DNA of 64,000 nucleotides. It comes from WRAV01 sp050950205 (GTDB lineage: Bacteria; Bacillota; Clostridia; Oscillospirales; Ruminococcaceae). The notes under the pieces are model-generated. The model was not told the origin of the DNA and made no database searches. It was given only the letters and a program-made list of their open reading frames with translations. The position numbers were made by a program, and so were the translations under genes. This document shows positions 34,442 to 46,685 of the stretch, in pieces. Where the stretch lies: positions 310,001-374,000 of the forward strand of contig JBMNHF010000010.1 in NCBI GenBank assembly GCA_050950205.1. Direction: 5' to 3'. Position 1 is the stretch's first letter; each line of letters begins with the position of its first letter.

Positions 34442-35008
34442 CTATTTCTTGTGGGAAGCTTTCGGCTTTCCATTTTGGCGCAAAGGCAGAAAAATCAGCA
34501 ACAGGGTGGCGGAGGCCAGAACAAGAGGGGGCAGAGGCCGCAGAGCCATAGCCTGCACCGCAAGGGAAAGCCGCTGGGGATTTCCAAAAAGGAAGGCCCC
34601 TACTCCTATGCTGGCAAGAGCTGCTACCAGCACCCCCGCAGCCGCCGTATCCTTGGCCACTTTGAGCAGGGGATGCAGCTGCCCCGCCGCCACCAAATCG
34701 GTGAGATGTTCCACTGCGGTGTTGAGCAGCTCGCAAGCGGTGACCATACCGATGGTGAGCAGCAAAACCGCCCACTCGACAGAGGAAAGGCCGTAAATGC
34801 TTCCAAAATACAGTGCCCCCGCACCCACTCCCAGATGAACGCGCAAATTCCTCTCCCGGAAAAAGGCAATGCCGATTCCCGAAAAGGCATAGGCAAAGGA
34901 GCGAGACAACGGGGGATTCTTTTTCAAGGGCAAAAGGTCGCATTGTTTGCCAACCCTGCTTGTGGGTTTTGGGTGCTTCCCTTGTTTCGGCAACAAAGGC
35001 TCAGACAT
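34442..35008 (-). CDS. dgkA: Undecaprenol/diacylglycerol kinase with extended C-terminus
   Basis: A DgkA-family integral membrane kinase that phosphorylates undecaprenol (or diacylglycerol). The core is SFAYAFSGIGIAFFRERNLR, the catalytic ELLNTAVEHLTDL, and KVAKDTAAAGVLVAA. It has about 188 residues versus 120-130 for usual members. The extra sequence is an N-terminal leader of about 40 residues and a C-terminal extra hydrophobic helix ending in a basic tail. The start is uncertain: an ATG at 35008 overlaps the end of ybeY by eight bases, another at 35029 is possible, and neither has a good ribosome site. The order yqfC-yqfD-phoH-ybeY-dgkA is a common cluster in Clostridia. Confidence 0.88.
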   Translation of the reverse strand: MSEPLLPKQGKHPKPTSRVGKQCDLLPLKKNPPLSRSFAYAFSGIGIAFFRERNLRVHLGVGAGALYFGSIYGLSSVEWAVLLLTIGMVTACELLNTAVEHLTDLVAAGQLHPLLKVAKDTAAAGVLVAALASIGVGAFLFGNPQRLSLAVQAMALRPLPPLVLASATLLLIFLPLRQNGKPKASHKK

Positions 35009-35504
35009 CCTCGCGAACATAGCTGGCATCCCGCTGCAGACCCAGCCGGGCCAGCACTTCCTCCTCTTTTTCCCGCATTCTCACTTGGGCAATGCCGCCC
35101 TGTTCGTGGTCGTACCCCAGCAGATGGAGCATGGAATGGACGGTGAGATAAGCAAATTCCCGGCGGATGGAATGGCCGTACTGCTCGGCCTGCTTATACA
35201 CCATGGGGATGGAAAGGGCAATGTCTCCCAGCATGGTGGCGCCGGTTTCCTGATTGATCTCAAACTTGCCGTCTTCTCCGCTGGGGAAGCTGAGCACGTC
35301 GGTGACAGCGTCCTTGTTCCGGTATTTGCGGTTGAGCTCGCGGATGGACTCGTTGTCCAAAAAGCTGACCGAAACCTCAAAGCTGCCACTCATTCCCTCC
35401 AGTTGCAGCACAGCATGGCAACATTTGCGGATGAGCAGACGGATTCCGGTGGGGATTTTGATTTCCTTCTGCATATTGGTGATGGCAACCTTTAATTTAT
35501 CCAT
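35001..35504 (-). CDS. ybeY: Endoribonuclease YbeY (16S rRNA maturation)
   Basis: A 167-residue zinc-dependent endoribonuclease for 16S rRNA processing and ribosome quality control. The zinc motif is HSMLHLLGYDHEQ near 135-147, and RELNRKYRNKDAVTDVLSF is typical. ATG 35504 has GAGAGGAC upstream. It lies two bases after phoH and just before dgkA. Confidence 0.94.
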   Translation of the reverse strand: MDKLKVAITNMQKEIKIPTGIRLLIRKCCHAVLQLEGMSGSFEVSVSFLDNESIRELNRKYRNKDAVTDVLSFPSGEDGKFEINQETGATMLGDIALSIPMVYKQAEQYGHSIRREFAYLTVHSMLHLLGYDHEQGGIAQVRMREKEEEVLARLGLQRDASYVREDV

Positions 35505-35506
35505 AA

Positions 35507-36475
35507 TTAACGTCCTCTCCGGTTTTCATCGTAGTATTTTTCGTAGGCCTTAATAATTTCCTGTACCAGCTTGTGCCGCACCACATCCCGCTCGGAAAAG
35601 CGAACAATGGCGATGTCGTCGATATGCCGCAGCACCTTGGCAGCTTCGGTGAGTCCCGACTTTTTTGGGTCGGGCAAGTCGATTTGGGTGACATCTCCGG
35701 TGATCACCGCCTTGGAGCCGGTTCCAAGGCGGGTGAGGAACATCTTCATCTGTTCGTGGGTGGTGTTCTGTGCTTCGTCCAGGATGATGTAGCTGTCGTC
35801 CAGGGTGCGACCCCGCATATAGGCCAGAGGAGCAATTTCTATGTTGCCCCGCTCCATGTATTTATGAAAATTTTCCACCCCCAGCATCTCAAACAATGCA
35901 TCGTAAAGGGGACGCAGATAGGGGTCTACTTTATTTTGCAAATCTCCCGGCAAAAAGCCCAGCTTTTCTCCGGCTTCCACCGCAGGGCGGGTGAGGATGA
36001 TCCGGTTGATCTCCTGTGCCCGGAAGGCGCGTACCGCCATGGCCACCGCCAAGTAGGTTTTGCCGGTACCGGCTGGCCCGATGCCTACGGTGATGGTTTT
36101 TTGCCGCATGGCGTCCACGTATTTTTTTTGTCCCAAGGTTTTGGCCTTAAGGGGCTTGCCCCGGGCGGTAATGCAGATGACATCTTTGGAGAGGGTTTCC
36201 AGTTCGCCTTCGTTGCCCTCTTCCACCAGGGTAAGCATATAGTGAATGGACTGGTCGGTGAGCTGCTCTCCCCGCTCCACCAGCCGCAAAAGCCCTTGTA
36301 TGGCACGGGCAGCCCGGGAGACGTCTGCCTCCTCGCCGGAAACCCGAATTTCCCCGCCACGGCAGACCACCTGTACACCCAGGGCGTTTCGCAGAATATC
36401 AATGTTTTTGTCGTAGTTGCCAAAAAGCTCTACGGCGTGCTCCATCCTGTCGATCCGAATCAAATGTTCTGTCAT
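35507..36475 (-). CDS. phoH: PhoH-family ATPase
   Basis: A 322-residue RNA-associated ATPase of the PhoH family. Walker A is GPAGTGKTYLA near 131-141, Walker B-type YIILDEAQNTT near 230, and the preceding ILTRPAVEAGEKLGFLPGD is family-typical. In B. subtilis it is next to ybeY and links to RNA metabolism. A TATAAT box on the minus strand (near 36607) may be its promoter, because 235 bases separate it from yqfD. Confidence 0.93.
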   Translation of the reverse strand: MTEHLIRIDRMEHAVELFGNYDKNIDILRNALGVQVVCRGGEIRVSGEEADVSRAARAIQGLLRLVERGEQLTDQSIHYMLTLVEEGNEGELETLSKDVICITARGKPLKAKTLGQKKYVDAMRQKTITVGIGPAGTGKTYLAVAMAVRAFRAQEINRIILTRPAVEAGEKLGFLPGDLQNKVDPYLRPLYDALFEMLGVENFHKYMERGNIEIAPLAYMRGRTLDDSYIILDEAQNTTHEQMKMFLTRLGTGSKAVITGDVTQIDLPDPKKSGLTEAAKVLRHIDDIAIVRFSERDVVRHKLVQEIIKAYEKYYDENRRGR

Positions 36476-36710
36476 GGTGTGGATGCAATTCCCCCAATGA
36501 TGCGGAGTGTGCCCATGTCCCGGGTGGGGGCAGAAAAGCTCCTATTCAAGCGGCTTTTTGGCACGTTCTCACTTCGATACAATTCAATACAATAAGTTAT
36601 AACCATTATATCACATTTGCGAAAGATTTTATTAACTATTTGTAAAAAACTAAAAATTTTATTAAAATAGAACAAAATCTTTCCATGATTATGGGTTGTA
36701 TGTACGGTAT

Positions 36711-37892
36711 TTATTCGCCTTGAAGAATTTCTTTTTGCAAGGCGATGTTCATATGGCAGATATAGTCCGCCCGCAACCGGTATAGTCTGCCATCCAACCG
36801 TCCCACAAGGGTGCGCTCTATAATTTTGCTGTCCCCCAACCTCGCCTGCTCCAAGGCCGACAGTTCCAGCAGGGCCTGTTTCTTGGCTTGTTCTTCGGTA
36901 AAGACAACGGGAACCTCCCGCATCAGGGTATACTGTTCCAACCGGCGGGCAAGGGGTAGTTCCAGAGGCCCCACCATCAGTGGGTAACGGCTTCGTTCTG
37001 CCAGATAGGGCCGGGGAACCGGCAGGGGAAGAAAGAGGGGAAACTCTGCCCCCAACACCCGCAGATAGTTGCGGCGCAGGGTTTTTCCGGTCTCCTCATA
37101 AGTGATCTGGTCCAGGGGGACTGCCACCTCCAGAGAAAGGCTCACCTCGGCCAAAACATCTGCCCGGGCATGGCGGAAGGTGTTTTGCCCCCTTTTATCC
37201 TGGGTGATGCCGCTTACAATAATCTGGCCTTCCAGCACCGCCTCCCCTTTTTGCAGGACAGGCTGGCCGCTGTAGACCTGAAGCTCCAAAATCTGCCCCG
37301 AGTGGGAAGCCACCACATTGCAGGGAGTGCCCGGATCCACCATGGGGGGGACCGGCATGGTTTCGTTGACCTCCACATAGATGGTAGAGCCGTCGATGTT
37401 CAGGGCAATCCAGCTCAGTTCGGGCAGCCGGAGCAGAGCCTTGCTTTCAATTTCCCGCACCTGGATGGAGCTGCGAAGGATGCCGGGCTTGACCCCCAGC
37501 TCTTCCAAAACGGAAAGGATTCGCTCGGGGGGGACTTTCTCCTGCACGTTGACTTGGATGGACCAGATAAACCGGCTCATGATAAATAAAAACAGGATAA
37601 AAAAGCCCAGTCCCACCACAAGGCCCCGGCGTCGGCTGAGCTTTTTGCGCTGAAAGGGCAGGCCGCGCTTTTCCATCAGGCGCAGTTTTACGCCCGCCTT
37701 TCGGGCCAAAGGTCGCAGTTGGGGGTAGCGGGCGGCAGCTACACAGGCGGAAAGGCAGTCCTCCCGCCGCTTGGCACCCCAAATGACAATCCGCTCCCGG
37801 GCCAAAAAATTGAGGAACCGTTCCACATACATGCCCCGGACCGAAAAGCGGACATACCCTCTAATGTATCGAATGAGAGCAATCAAAAACAT
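36711..37892 (-). CDS. yqfD: Sporulation protein YqfD
   Basis: A 393-residue sporulation protein made in the mother cell in B. subtilis. It has an N-terminal cytoplasmic region, one transmembrane helix near 93-108 (LVVGLGFFILFLFIMSRFIW), and a large outer domain with IQVREIESKALLRLPELSW and VEVNETMPVPP. It is required for efficient sporulation, and its molecular role is not known. The pair yqfC-yqfD is conserved in endospore formers, and here too yqfC is upstream. Confidence 0.92.
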   Translation of the reverse strand: MFLIALIRYIRGYVRFSVRGMYVERFLNFLARERIVIWGAKRREDCLSACVAAARYPQLRPLARKAGVKLRLMEKRGLPFQRKKLSRRRGLVVGLGFFILFLFIMSRFIWSIQVNVQEKVPPERILSVLEELGVKPGILRSSIQVREIESKALLRLPELSWIALNIDGSTIYVEVNETMPVPPMVDPGTPCNVVASHSGQILELQVYSGQPVLQKGEAVLEGQIIVSGITQDKRGQNTFRHARADVLAEVSLSLEVAVPLDQITYEETGKTLRRNYLRVLGAEFPLFLPLPVPRPYLAERSRYPLMVGPLELPLARRLEQYTLMREVPVVFTEEQAKKQALLELSALEQARLGDSKIIERTLVGRLDGRLYRLRADYICHMNIALQKEILQGE

Positions 37893-38016
37893 GCAGTTCT
37901 CCTCTTTAACTGGGAATCAAGGAAGGTGTAAAGACCCAAAGCTTTACAGTTATAAAACAAGATGTTTGGGAAGGAATCTGGTTGCCGGCAGGGCGACATA
38001 TCTCCTTTGGCTGGTT

Positions 38017-38322
38017 TCAGGTGATAAATTCAACGCTTAAAATAAATCCGGCGATGATGGCGCTGTCGTGGGTGAGCACCTTAATTTGCAGCCCGCGCCC
38101 GGTAAAGCGGACGTTCATTTTTCCACCTGTCAGCCGGATGATGTTTTCATCGTATTCCAGAACACCGGTGCAGCCGCTTACCACTGCTTCGGTGTTGCCG
38201 GCCAGCTCAATTTGCATCACCCCCGGCATGGCAGACTTGGGGATGTCGAACAGTTCTCCCAAACCGCCTTTGGGTTTTTGCTCGGGAACGGGGGCGGGTT
38301 CCCGGTTTCTGCGTCGATTCAT
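38017..38322 (-). CDS. yqfC: Sporulation protein YqfC (YabP family)
   Basis: A 101-residue YabP/YqfC-family protein (IPKSAMPGVMQIELAGNTEAVV). The N-terminus is basic (MNRRRNREP). B. subtilis yqfC is sigma-E dependent and essential for sporulation. Here a good match to a sigma-E promoter (CATACAT and GTCTATC, 14 bases apart) lies about 30-60 bases upstream. It lies 124 bases ahead of yqfD in the same direction. Confidence 0.9.
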   Translation of the reverse strand: MNRRRNREPAPVPEQKPKGGLGELFDIPKSAMPGVMQIELAGNTEAVVSGCTGVLEYDENIIRLTGGKMNVRFTGRGLQIKVLTHDSAIIAGFILSVEFIT

Positions 38323-38353
38323 GACCTATCCTCCCGCTTTGTTCTATATATAG

Positions 38354-38381
38354 ATGTATGCGAAAGACCCCATGGATAGAC
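38354..38381 (-). promoter_or_regulatory. Sigma-E-like promoter of yqfC
   Basis: On the minus strand, GTCTATC and CATACAT are separated by 14 bases, close to the sigma-E consensus. It agrees with known sigma-E control of yqfC in Bacillus. Confidence 0.6.
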
Positions 38382-38501
38382 ATGTTTTGCCTGGAATGCA
38401 TCATATGTATATACAGAACAAAGCCTTTCCTCCTTTTTGCACCAACCAAGAAGGAGAAAAAATTGATGTGCTTATAATAAGGTAAGAGTGGGGGATTTGG
38501 G

Positions 38502-39575
38502 ATGAAAAAAACAGGGGTACTGCTCCTTTCCATTCTCATTGTGTTGGTGGGGGTGGGGCTTCTGGTGGATGCCTCTACGGTGGCCGCCGGAGTTCGCAGA
38601 GGGTTGGAGATCTGCGGCGGCGTACTCATTCCCGCTCTGTTTCCCTTTATGGTGCTCAGCTGCTTTTTGGTGGGAACGGATATGGCCCGCATTCTTTCCC
38701 TGCCCTTGGCTCCTGTCACCACCCGGATGCTGCGGCTGCCGTCCCATCTGGGTGCTACGGTGCTGCTAAGTCTCATTGGAGGGTATCCGGTGGGGGCTAA
38801 AATGGTGGCCAACCTGTTGGACCGGGGAGAAATTGACGAGGTTACCGCCCGGCGGATGCTTTGCTTTTGTGTAAACGCCAGCCCCTCCTTTCTCATTTCT
38901 GCTGTGGGAATTGGGATGCTGATGATCCGTCGGGTAGGGGTTGTCCTTTTCATTGGGCAGACCTTGGCAACGTTGGTGATTGGTGCGGTGGTTTCTTGGG
39001 GACAACCGCTTCCCAAGCGCAGGAAAGAGGCACTGACCGGATCGAGCGGGGCTTTTGTTCCCGCCGTGGTGGATGCTTCCTCCGCCATGATCACCATGTG
39101 CGCCTTTGCCGTGCTGTTTTCGGGGCTACTCTCCTTATTAAGAGGAAGAGGGCTGTCGGATGCGCTGGCAGATGTCCTTCATCTGGATCCCGCCATGGTC
39201 AATGTTTTTTTTACCGGACTGTTTGAGGTGACGGGGGGCAGCATCGCCGCCGCCGCACTGGGCGGAGAAAGGGCGGTCATCGCCTTGAGTTTTTGCTGCT
39301 CCTGGGGTGGCCTGTCGGTCATCTTTCAGGTTATTTCCTGCTTCCAACACAAGAAGCCCCAATTTTGGCCCTTTGTTTTTTCCAGGATTGTGCACGGCTT
39401 TGTGTCGGCGGGCATTGCACGGATTCTTTACCGGAAATTTTGCGCCGATTTGCCGGTTTGGACCACAACCACTCCCCCAGTTTTGGAACTGGATCCTCCC
39501 AAGGCGGCGGCTGCCTTTTGCCTGTTGGCCATGTGCAGCATTTTGGTGCTGGGCACTGGAAAAAGCAATCATTGA
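38502..39575 (+). CDS. ylbJ: Sporulation integral membrane protein YlbJ
   Basis: A 357-residue membrane protein with about eight hydrophobic segments and a nucleoside-transporter-gate-like fold. Characteristic stretches are GGVLIPALFPFMVLS near 38-52, LIGGYPVGAKMVANLLDRGEI near 91-111, and VNASPSFLISAVG near 127-139. In B. subtilis YlbJ is needed for dipicolinic acid accumulation in the spore. It is divergent from yqfC, with 180 bases between them. Confidence 0.9.
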   Translation: MKKTGVLLLSILIVLVGVGLLVDASTVAAGVRRGLEICGGVLIPALFPFMVLSCFLVGTDMARILSLPLAPVTTRMLRLPSHLGATVLLSLIGGYPVGAKMVANLLDRGEIDEVTARRMLCFCVNASPSFLISAVGIGMLMIRRVGVVLFIGQTLATLVIGAVVSWGQPLPKRRKEALTGSSGAFVPAVVDASSAMITMCAFAVLFSGLLSLLRGRGLSDALADVLHLDPAMVNVFFTGLFEVTGGSIAAAALGGERAVIALSFCCSWGGLSVIFQVISCFQHKKPQFWPFVFSRIVHGFVSAGIARILYRKFCADLPVWTTTTPPVLELDPPKAAAAFCLLAMCSILVLGTGKSNH

Positions 39576-39634
39576 CTCTTGTCCCACCTTAAGATACAAT
39601 GGCGGTATACTTACAATAAGGTGGGACAAGCCTT

Positions 39635-40225
39635 ATGACCATTACCATCACCTTAATCCGGAGCGGTGCCACCCAAACGGGTTTGCAGGACAGGTTTCTG
39701 GGTCTTGTGGATGAACCCTTGTCTGACCAGGGGAGAGACTCCCTGATACGGCAGGCTGCCAACGGGATGTACCCCGAAGCGGAGCTGGTCTTTACCAGCG
39801 GTCGTTCCCGCAGCCTTGCCACCGCTCACATCATCTACCCCCGCACCCCCGCCATTGTGTTGCGGGAGCTGGAGCCCTACGATTACGGGGCATTTGCCGG
39901 CAAAAGTTACCGTGAACTGGAGGAGGATGAAGCATTCAGACGTTGGCTTGCCAGCCCCTGCCTTGTTTCGCCCCCCGGTGGAGAGGAGCCCCACGCTTTT
40001 GCCGCCCGCTGCGGGGCTGCCATTCGGCAGATTGCCAACGAGACCCAGCGCAAAGGCCGGCAGAAAGTTGCCATTATTACTCACCTGTCGGTGATCCGCA
40101 GCATTCTGCGCCGCTATCATCTGCCTCGTCCCCTCTATTGGGATTGGCAGGTAGCCTTTGGGGGCGGATTTGTCACTCAGTTCGACACAACAAGAGGTGT
40201 TTTGACGATTTCCGAGAAATTTTAA
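39635..40225 (+). CDS. Histidine-phosphatase-superfamily protein with RSG instead of RHG
   Basis: A 196-residue protein with the phosphoglycerate-mutase/CobC-type fold. LIRSGATQTG takes the place of the usual L-[IV]-R-H-G-x-T motif, so the catalytic His is Ser (residue 10). The other active-site residues look kept: ELEPYDYGAFAGKSYREL, then THLSVIR with the second His. The change should remove or strongly reduce phosphatase activity, unless another residue can accept the phosphate. It may be a regulatory or binding protein. It follows ylbJ and precedes the rrn promoters. Confidence 0.8.
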   Translation: MTITITLIRSGATQTGLQDRFLGLVDEPLSDQGRDSLIRQAANGMYPEAELVFTSGRSRSLATAHIIYPRTPAIVLRELEPYDYGAFAGKSYRELEEDEAFRRWLASPCLVSPPGGEEPHAFAARCGAAIRQIANETQRKGRQKVAIITHLSVIRSILRRYHLPRPLYWDWQVAFGGGFVTQFDTTRGVLTISEKF

Positions 40226-40234
40226 AAAACCCCC

Positions 40235-40263
40235 TTGACATAGCTGGGGCGGTATGCTATTAT
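40235..40263 (+). promoter_or_regulatory. rrn promoter P1
   Basis: TTGACA and TATTAT are separated by 17 bases, about 330 bases before 16S. Confidence 0.8.
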
Positions 40264-40332
40264 CTTAAAGCTGCCTGCTGCACGGAGCGCAGGTCGACCG
40301 GCAAGAATCTTTGAAAAAAGAAAAAATAAAGG

Positions 40333-40361
40333 TTGACAAAAGCGACCGGCTATGGTAGAAT
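40333..40361 (+). promoter_or_regulatory. rrn promoter P2
   Basis: TTGACA and TAGAAT are separated by 17 bases, about 235 bases before 16S. P1 and P2 together form the tandem pair usual for rRNA operons. The rest of the 370-base leader carries the 16S processing stem and no gene. Confidence 0.85.
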
Positions 40362-40438
40362 CAATAATTGTCACCCCAAGGCGACGGACGAGTGCTCAGA
40401 AGGCTCTGAGGGCTGGAAGTTGCAGGGGGAGACAAGAA

Positions 40439-40463
40439 ATGCACCTTGAAAATTGAACAACAT
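40439..40463 (+). repeat. 5' arm of the 16S rRNA processing stem
   Basis: ATGCACCTTGAAAATTGAAC and the next few bases are complementary to 42176-42200, with one mismatch. They flank the 16S gene, so they should form the RNase III stalk of the precursor. Confidence 0.75.
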
Positions 40464-40595
40464 TAAGCTATTGAAAAATAGCCCTTGAGATTTCTTTATG
40501 AAGTTTCTTTTATGCGAACGATTACAAGCTAGTGTAATTTGTGAGCAGGAGACGATTAATTTTTTGATTTAGAAGCGCAAGCTTTTAGATACCAA

Positions 40596-42123
<1,528 letters not shown>

Positions 42124-42175
42124 CAGCGTAGATTTGGACTGGAACTTCTGGTCAGGCAGGGTTATGAGAAGATTC

Positions 42176-42200
42176 ATGTTGTTCAATTTTGAAGGTGCAT
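42176..42200 (+). repeat. 3' arm of the 16S rRNA processing stem
   Basis: ATGTTGTTCAATTTTGAAGG and the next five bases pair with 40439-40463, as described there. Confidence 0.75.
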
Positions 42201-42237
42201 GGACTTCGAGATAGAGCGTGACAGGCGGAAGATACGT

Positions 42238-42313
42238 GGGGGTGTAGCTCAGCTGGGAGAGCACCTGCCTTGCAAGCAGGGGGTCAGGAGTTCGATCCTC
42301 CTCATCTCCACCA
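42238..42313 (+). tRNA. tRNA-Ala (TGC)
   Basis: A full cloverleaf of 76 bases including CCA. The acceptor GGGGGTG pairs with CATCTCC, the D-loop GCTCAGCTGGGAGAGC is normal, and the anticodon is TGC. It lies in the 16S-23S spacer, as is common. Confidence 0.97.
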
Positions 42314-42317
42314 CGGA

Positions 42318-42394
<77 letters not shown>

Positions 42395-42465
42395 AGAGAA
42401 ATGAGAAGGTAAGAACGGAAACTGAATGCTGATGTAAAGATGAGTTCTGCTGGGAAGACAAATAA

Positions 42466-42499
42466 ATGCACCTTGAAAACTGAACAATGGAAATGCAAG
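42466..42499 (+). repeat. 5' arm of the 23S rRNA processing stem
   Basis: The segment around CCTTGAAAACTGAACAATGG is complementary, with few mismatches, to 45445-45476 on the far side of 23S, forming the second precursor stalk. Confidence 0.65.
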
Positions 42500-42589
42500 A
42501 GAGTAAATTTGTAAAGCAAGTATTACAGCGGGAAACTACAATTTTAGTGTAATAAAAACTTCAGAAGCATCCGAAGAGAACAGCAAAAT

Positions 42590-45433
<2,844 letters not shown>

Positions 45434-45444
45434 GCTCTTCTCTT

Positions 45445-45476
45445 CCTCTTCCTTCCATTGTTTAGTTTTCAGGGTA
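45445..45476 (+). repeat. 3' arm of the 23S rRNA processing stem
   Basis: CCTTCCATTGTTTAGTTTTC and its flanks pair with 42466-42499. Confidence 0.65.
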
Positions 45477-45492
45477 CGATTTAGCACCCATA

Positions 45493-45610
<118 letters not shown>

Positions 45611-45666
45611 CTAGCGGATTGTGTCCTAGGCCTGACTAGTTTGGGCAGGCATAGTCCGCTTTTTGT

Positions 45667-45742
45667 TCCTCAATAGCTCAGTCGGTAGAGCATGCGGCTG
45701 TTAACCGCAGGGTCGTTGGTTCGAGTCCAACTTGGGGAGCCA
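45667..45742 (+). tRNA. tRNA-Asn (GTT)
   Basis: A full cloverleaf of 76 bases with CCA. The acceptor TCCTCAA pairs with TTGGGGA, and the anticodon is GTT. It follows 5S and is the last gene of the rrn operon. Confidence 0.97.
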
Positions 45743-45743
45743 G

Positions 45744-45786
45744 AAAAAATCCGAACTCTATGAAAAATAGGGTTCGGATTTTCTTT
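45744..45786 (+). terminator. Terminator of the rrn operon
   Basis: AAAAATCCGAACTCTA pairs with TAGGGTTCGGATTTT around a seven-base loop, followed by CTTT. Confidence 0.88.
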
Positions 45787-45849
45787 ATGATTGTAACATT
45801 TTATATAGCAGCAGAGTTTACATTATATGGAATTCTTATCCTGGTCTAT

Positions 45850-45878
45850 TTGCAATGAAAGCCGGAATACGTTATAAT
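45850..45878 (+). promoter_or_regulatory. Distal promoter of the sigma-factor gene
   Basis: TTGCAA and TATAAT are separated by 17 bases, about 200 bases before the sigma gene. The 330-base region after tRNA-Asn holds this, a second promoter and no gene. Confidence 0.65.
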
Positions 45879-46014
45879 AATTCTGTTGCGTTTGATTCAT
45901 TCCAGAGGCGTCTTTCTTGGATAGAAAGAGTTTAGGCGATATGTTACATAAGAATGCATACGCGCTTTGAGGAAATGTGCGGCTTCAAAGCAAAAAGTTC
46001 GGATGAATGCAGTA

Positions 46015-46043
46015 TTGTGTGGATGTTTCTACACTATTATAAT
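46015..46043 (+). promoter_or_regulatory. Proximal promoter of the sigma-factor gene
   Basis: TTGTGT and TATAAT are separated by 17 bases, about 30 bases before the GTG start. The boxes are sigma-A-like. No GGAAC-type ECF box is evident, so autoregulation is not obvious. Confidence 0.6.
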
Positions 46044-46071
46044 GACCGCACACTGATGTGGTGGTGAACCA

Positions 46072-46611
46072 GTGGTAATCGACACAGCTAAGGTTGAGTC
46101 GGCCAGACAGGGTGATAAGGAAAGCTTTGCTCAGGTGTACCAATGTGTGGCATCTGATTTATACAAGGTTGCCCTTTATACCCTGGGGAACTCCTACGAT
46201 GCGGAGGACGTGGTCAGCGAAACCTTTATTGAGGCATACAAGGGGATTACCAATCTCCGGGACGTTGGCAGCTTTAAAGCGTGGATGATGAAGATTCTCT
46301 CTGTGCGCTGCAAACGAAAAATTGCCGATTATGTAAAGCATAAAAACACCTTTGACCTAGAAAACTTTATAACCACCCTTTCGGACAGCACTGATATGGC
46401 AAGCGATGCTTCTGAGCGGGTGACTGTGGTAGAAGCCATGAGCCGCCTTTCCTATCAGGAGCGGCAAATCATTGTACTTTCGGTGCTTCAGGGTTATACC
46501 ACAAAAGAAATTGCCCGTATTTTGGGCAGTCCCCAGGGCACCATTTCCTCCAAGCTCCATCGTTCTCTCGCCAAGCTTCGCAAAATGATTCAGGACGATC
46601 AGGAAGCATAA
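46072..46611 (+). CDS. ECF-type RNA polymerase sigma factor
   Basis: A 179-residue sigma factor with regions 2 and 4 only: region 2 (YKVALYTLGNSYDAEDVVSETFIEAYKG near 31-58) and region 4 (SYQERQIIVLSVLQGYTTKEIARILGSPQGTISSKLHR near 125-162). GTG 46072 is the start; GGTGG lies about eight bases upstream. The next gene has one membrane helix and is a likely anti-sigma partner, the standard layout for surface-stress ECF systems. The target genes are unknown. Confidence 0.9.
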   Translation: MVIDTAKVESARQGDKESFAQVYQCVASDLYKVALYTLGNSYDAEDVVSETFIEAYKGITNLRDVGSFKAWMMKILSVRCKRKIADYVKHKNTFDLENFITTLSDSTDMASDASERVTVVEAMSRLSYQERQIIVLSVLQGYTTKEIARILGSPQGTISSKLHRSLAKLRKMIQDDQEA

Positions 46612-46685
46612 AGGCTCAGGAAAGCAGGGCTGGGGAAATAGATCTGTTTGACACCCGGCTATTTGCTTTAAGAAATGAGGTATCC

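Noticed and set aside
34374..34943. A 189-codon minus-strand frame overlapping dgkA
   Set aside because: It is an alternate frame of dgkA, whose kinase motifs are clear in the other frame.
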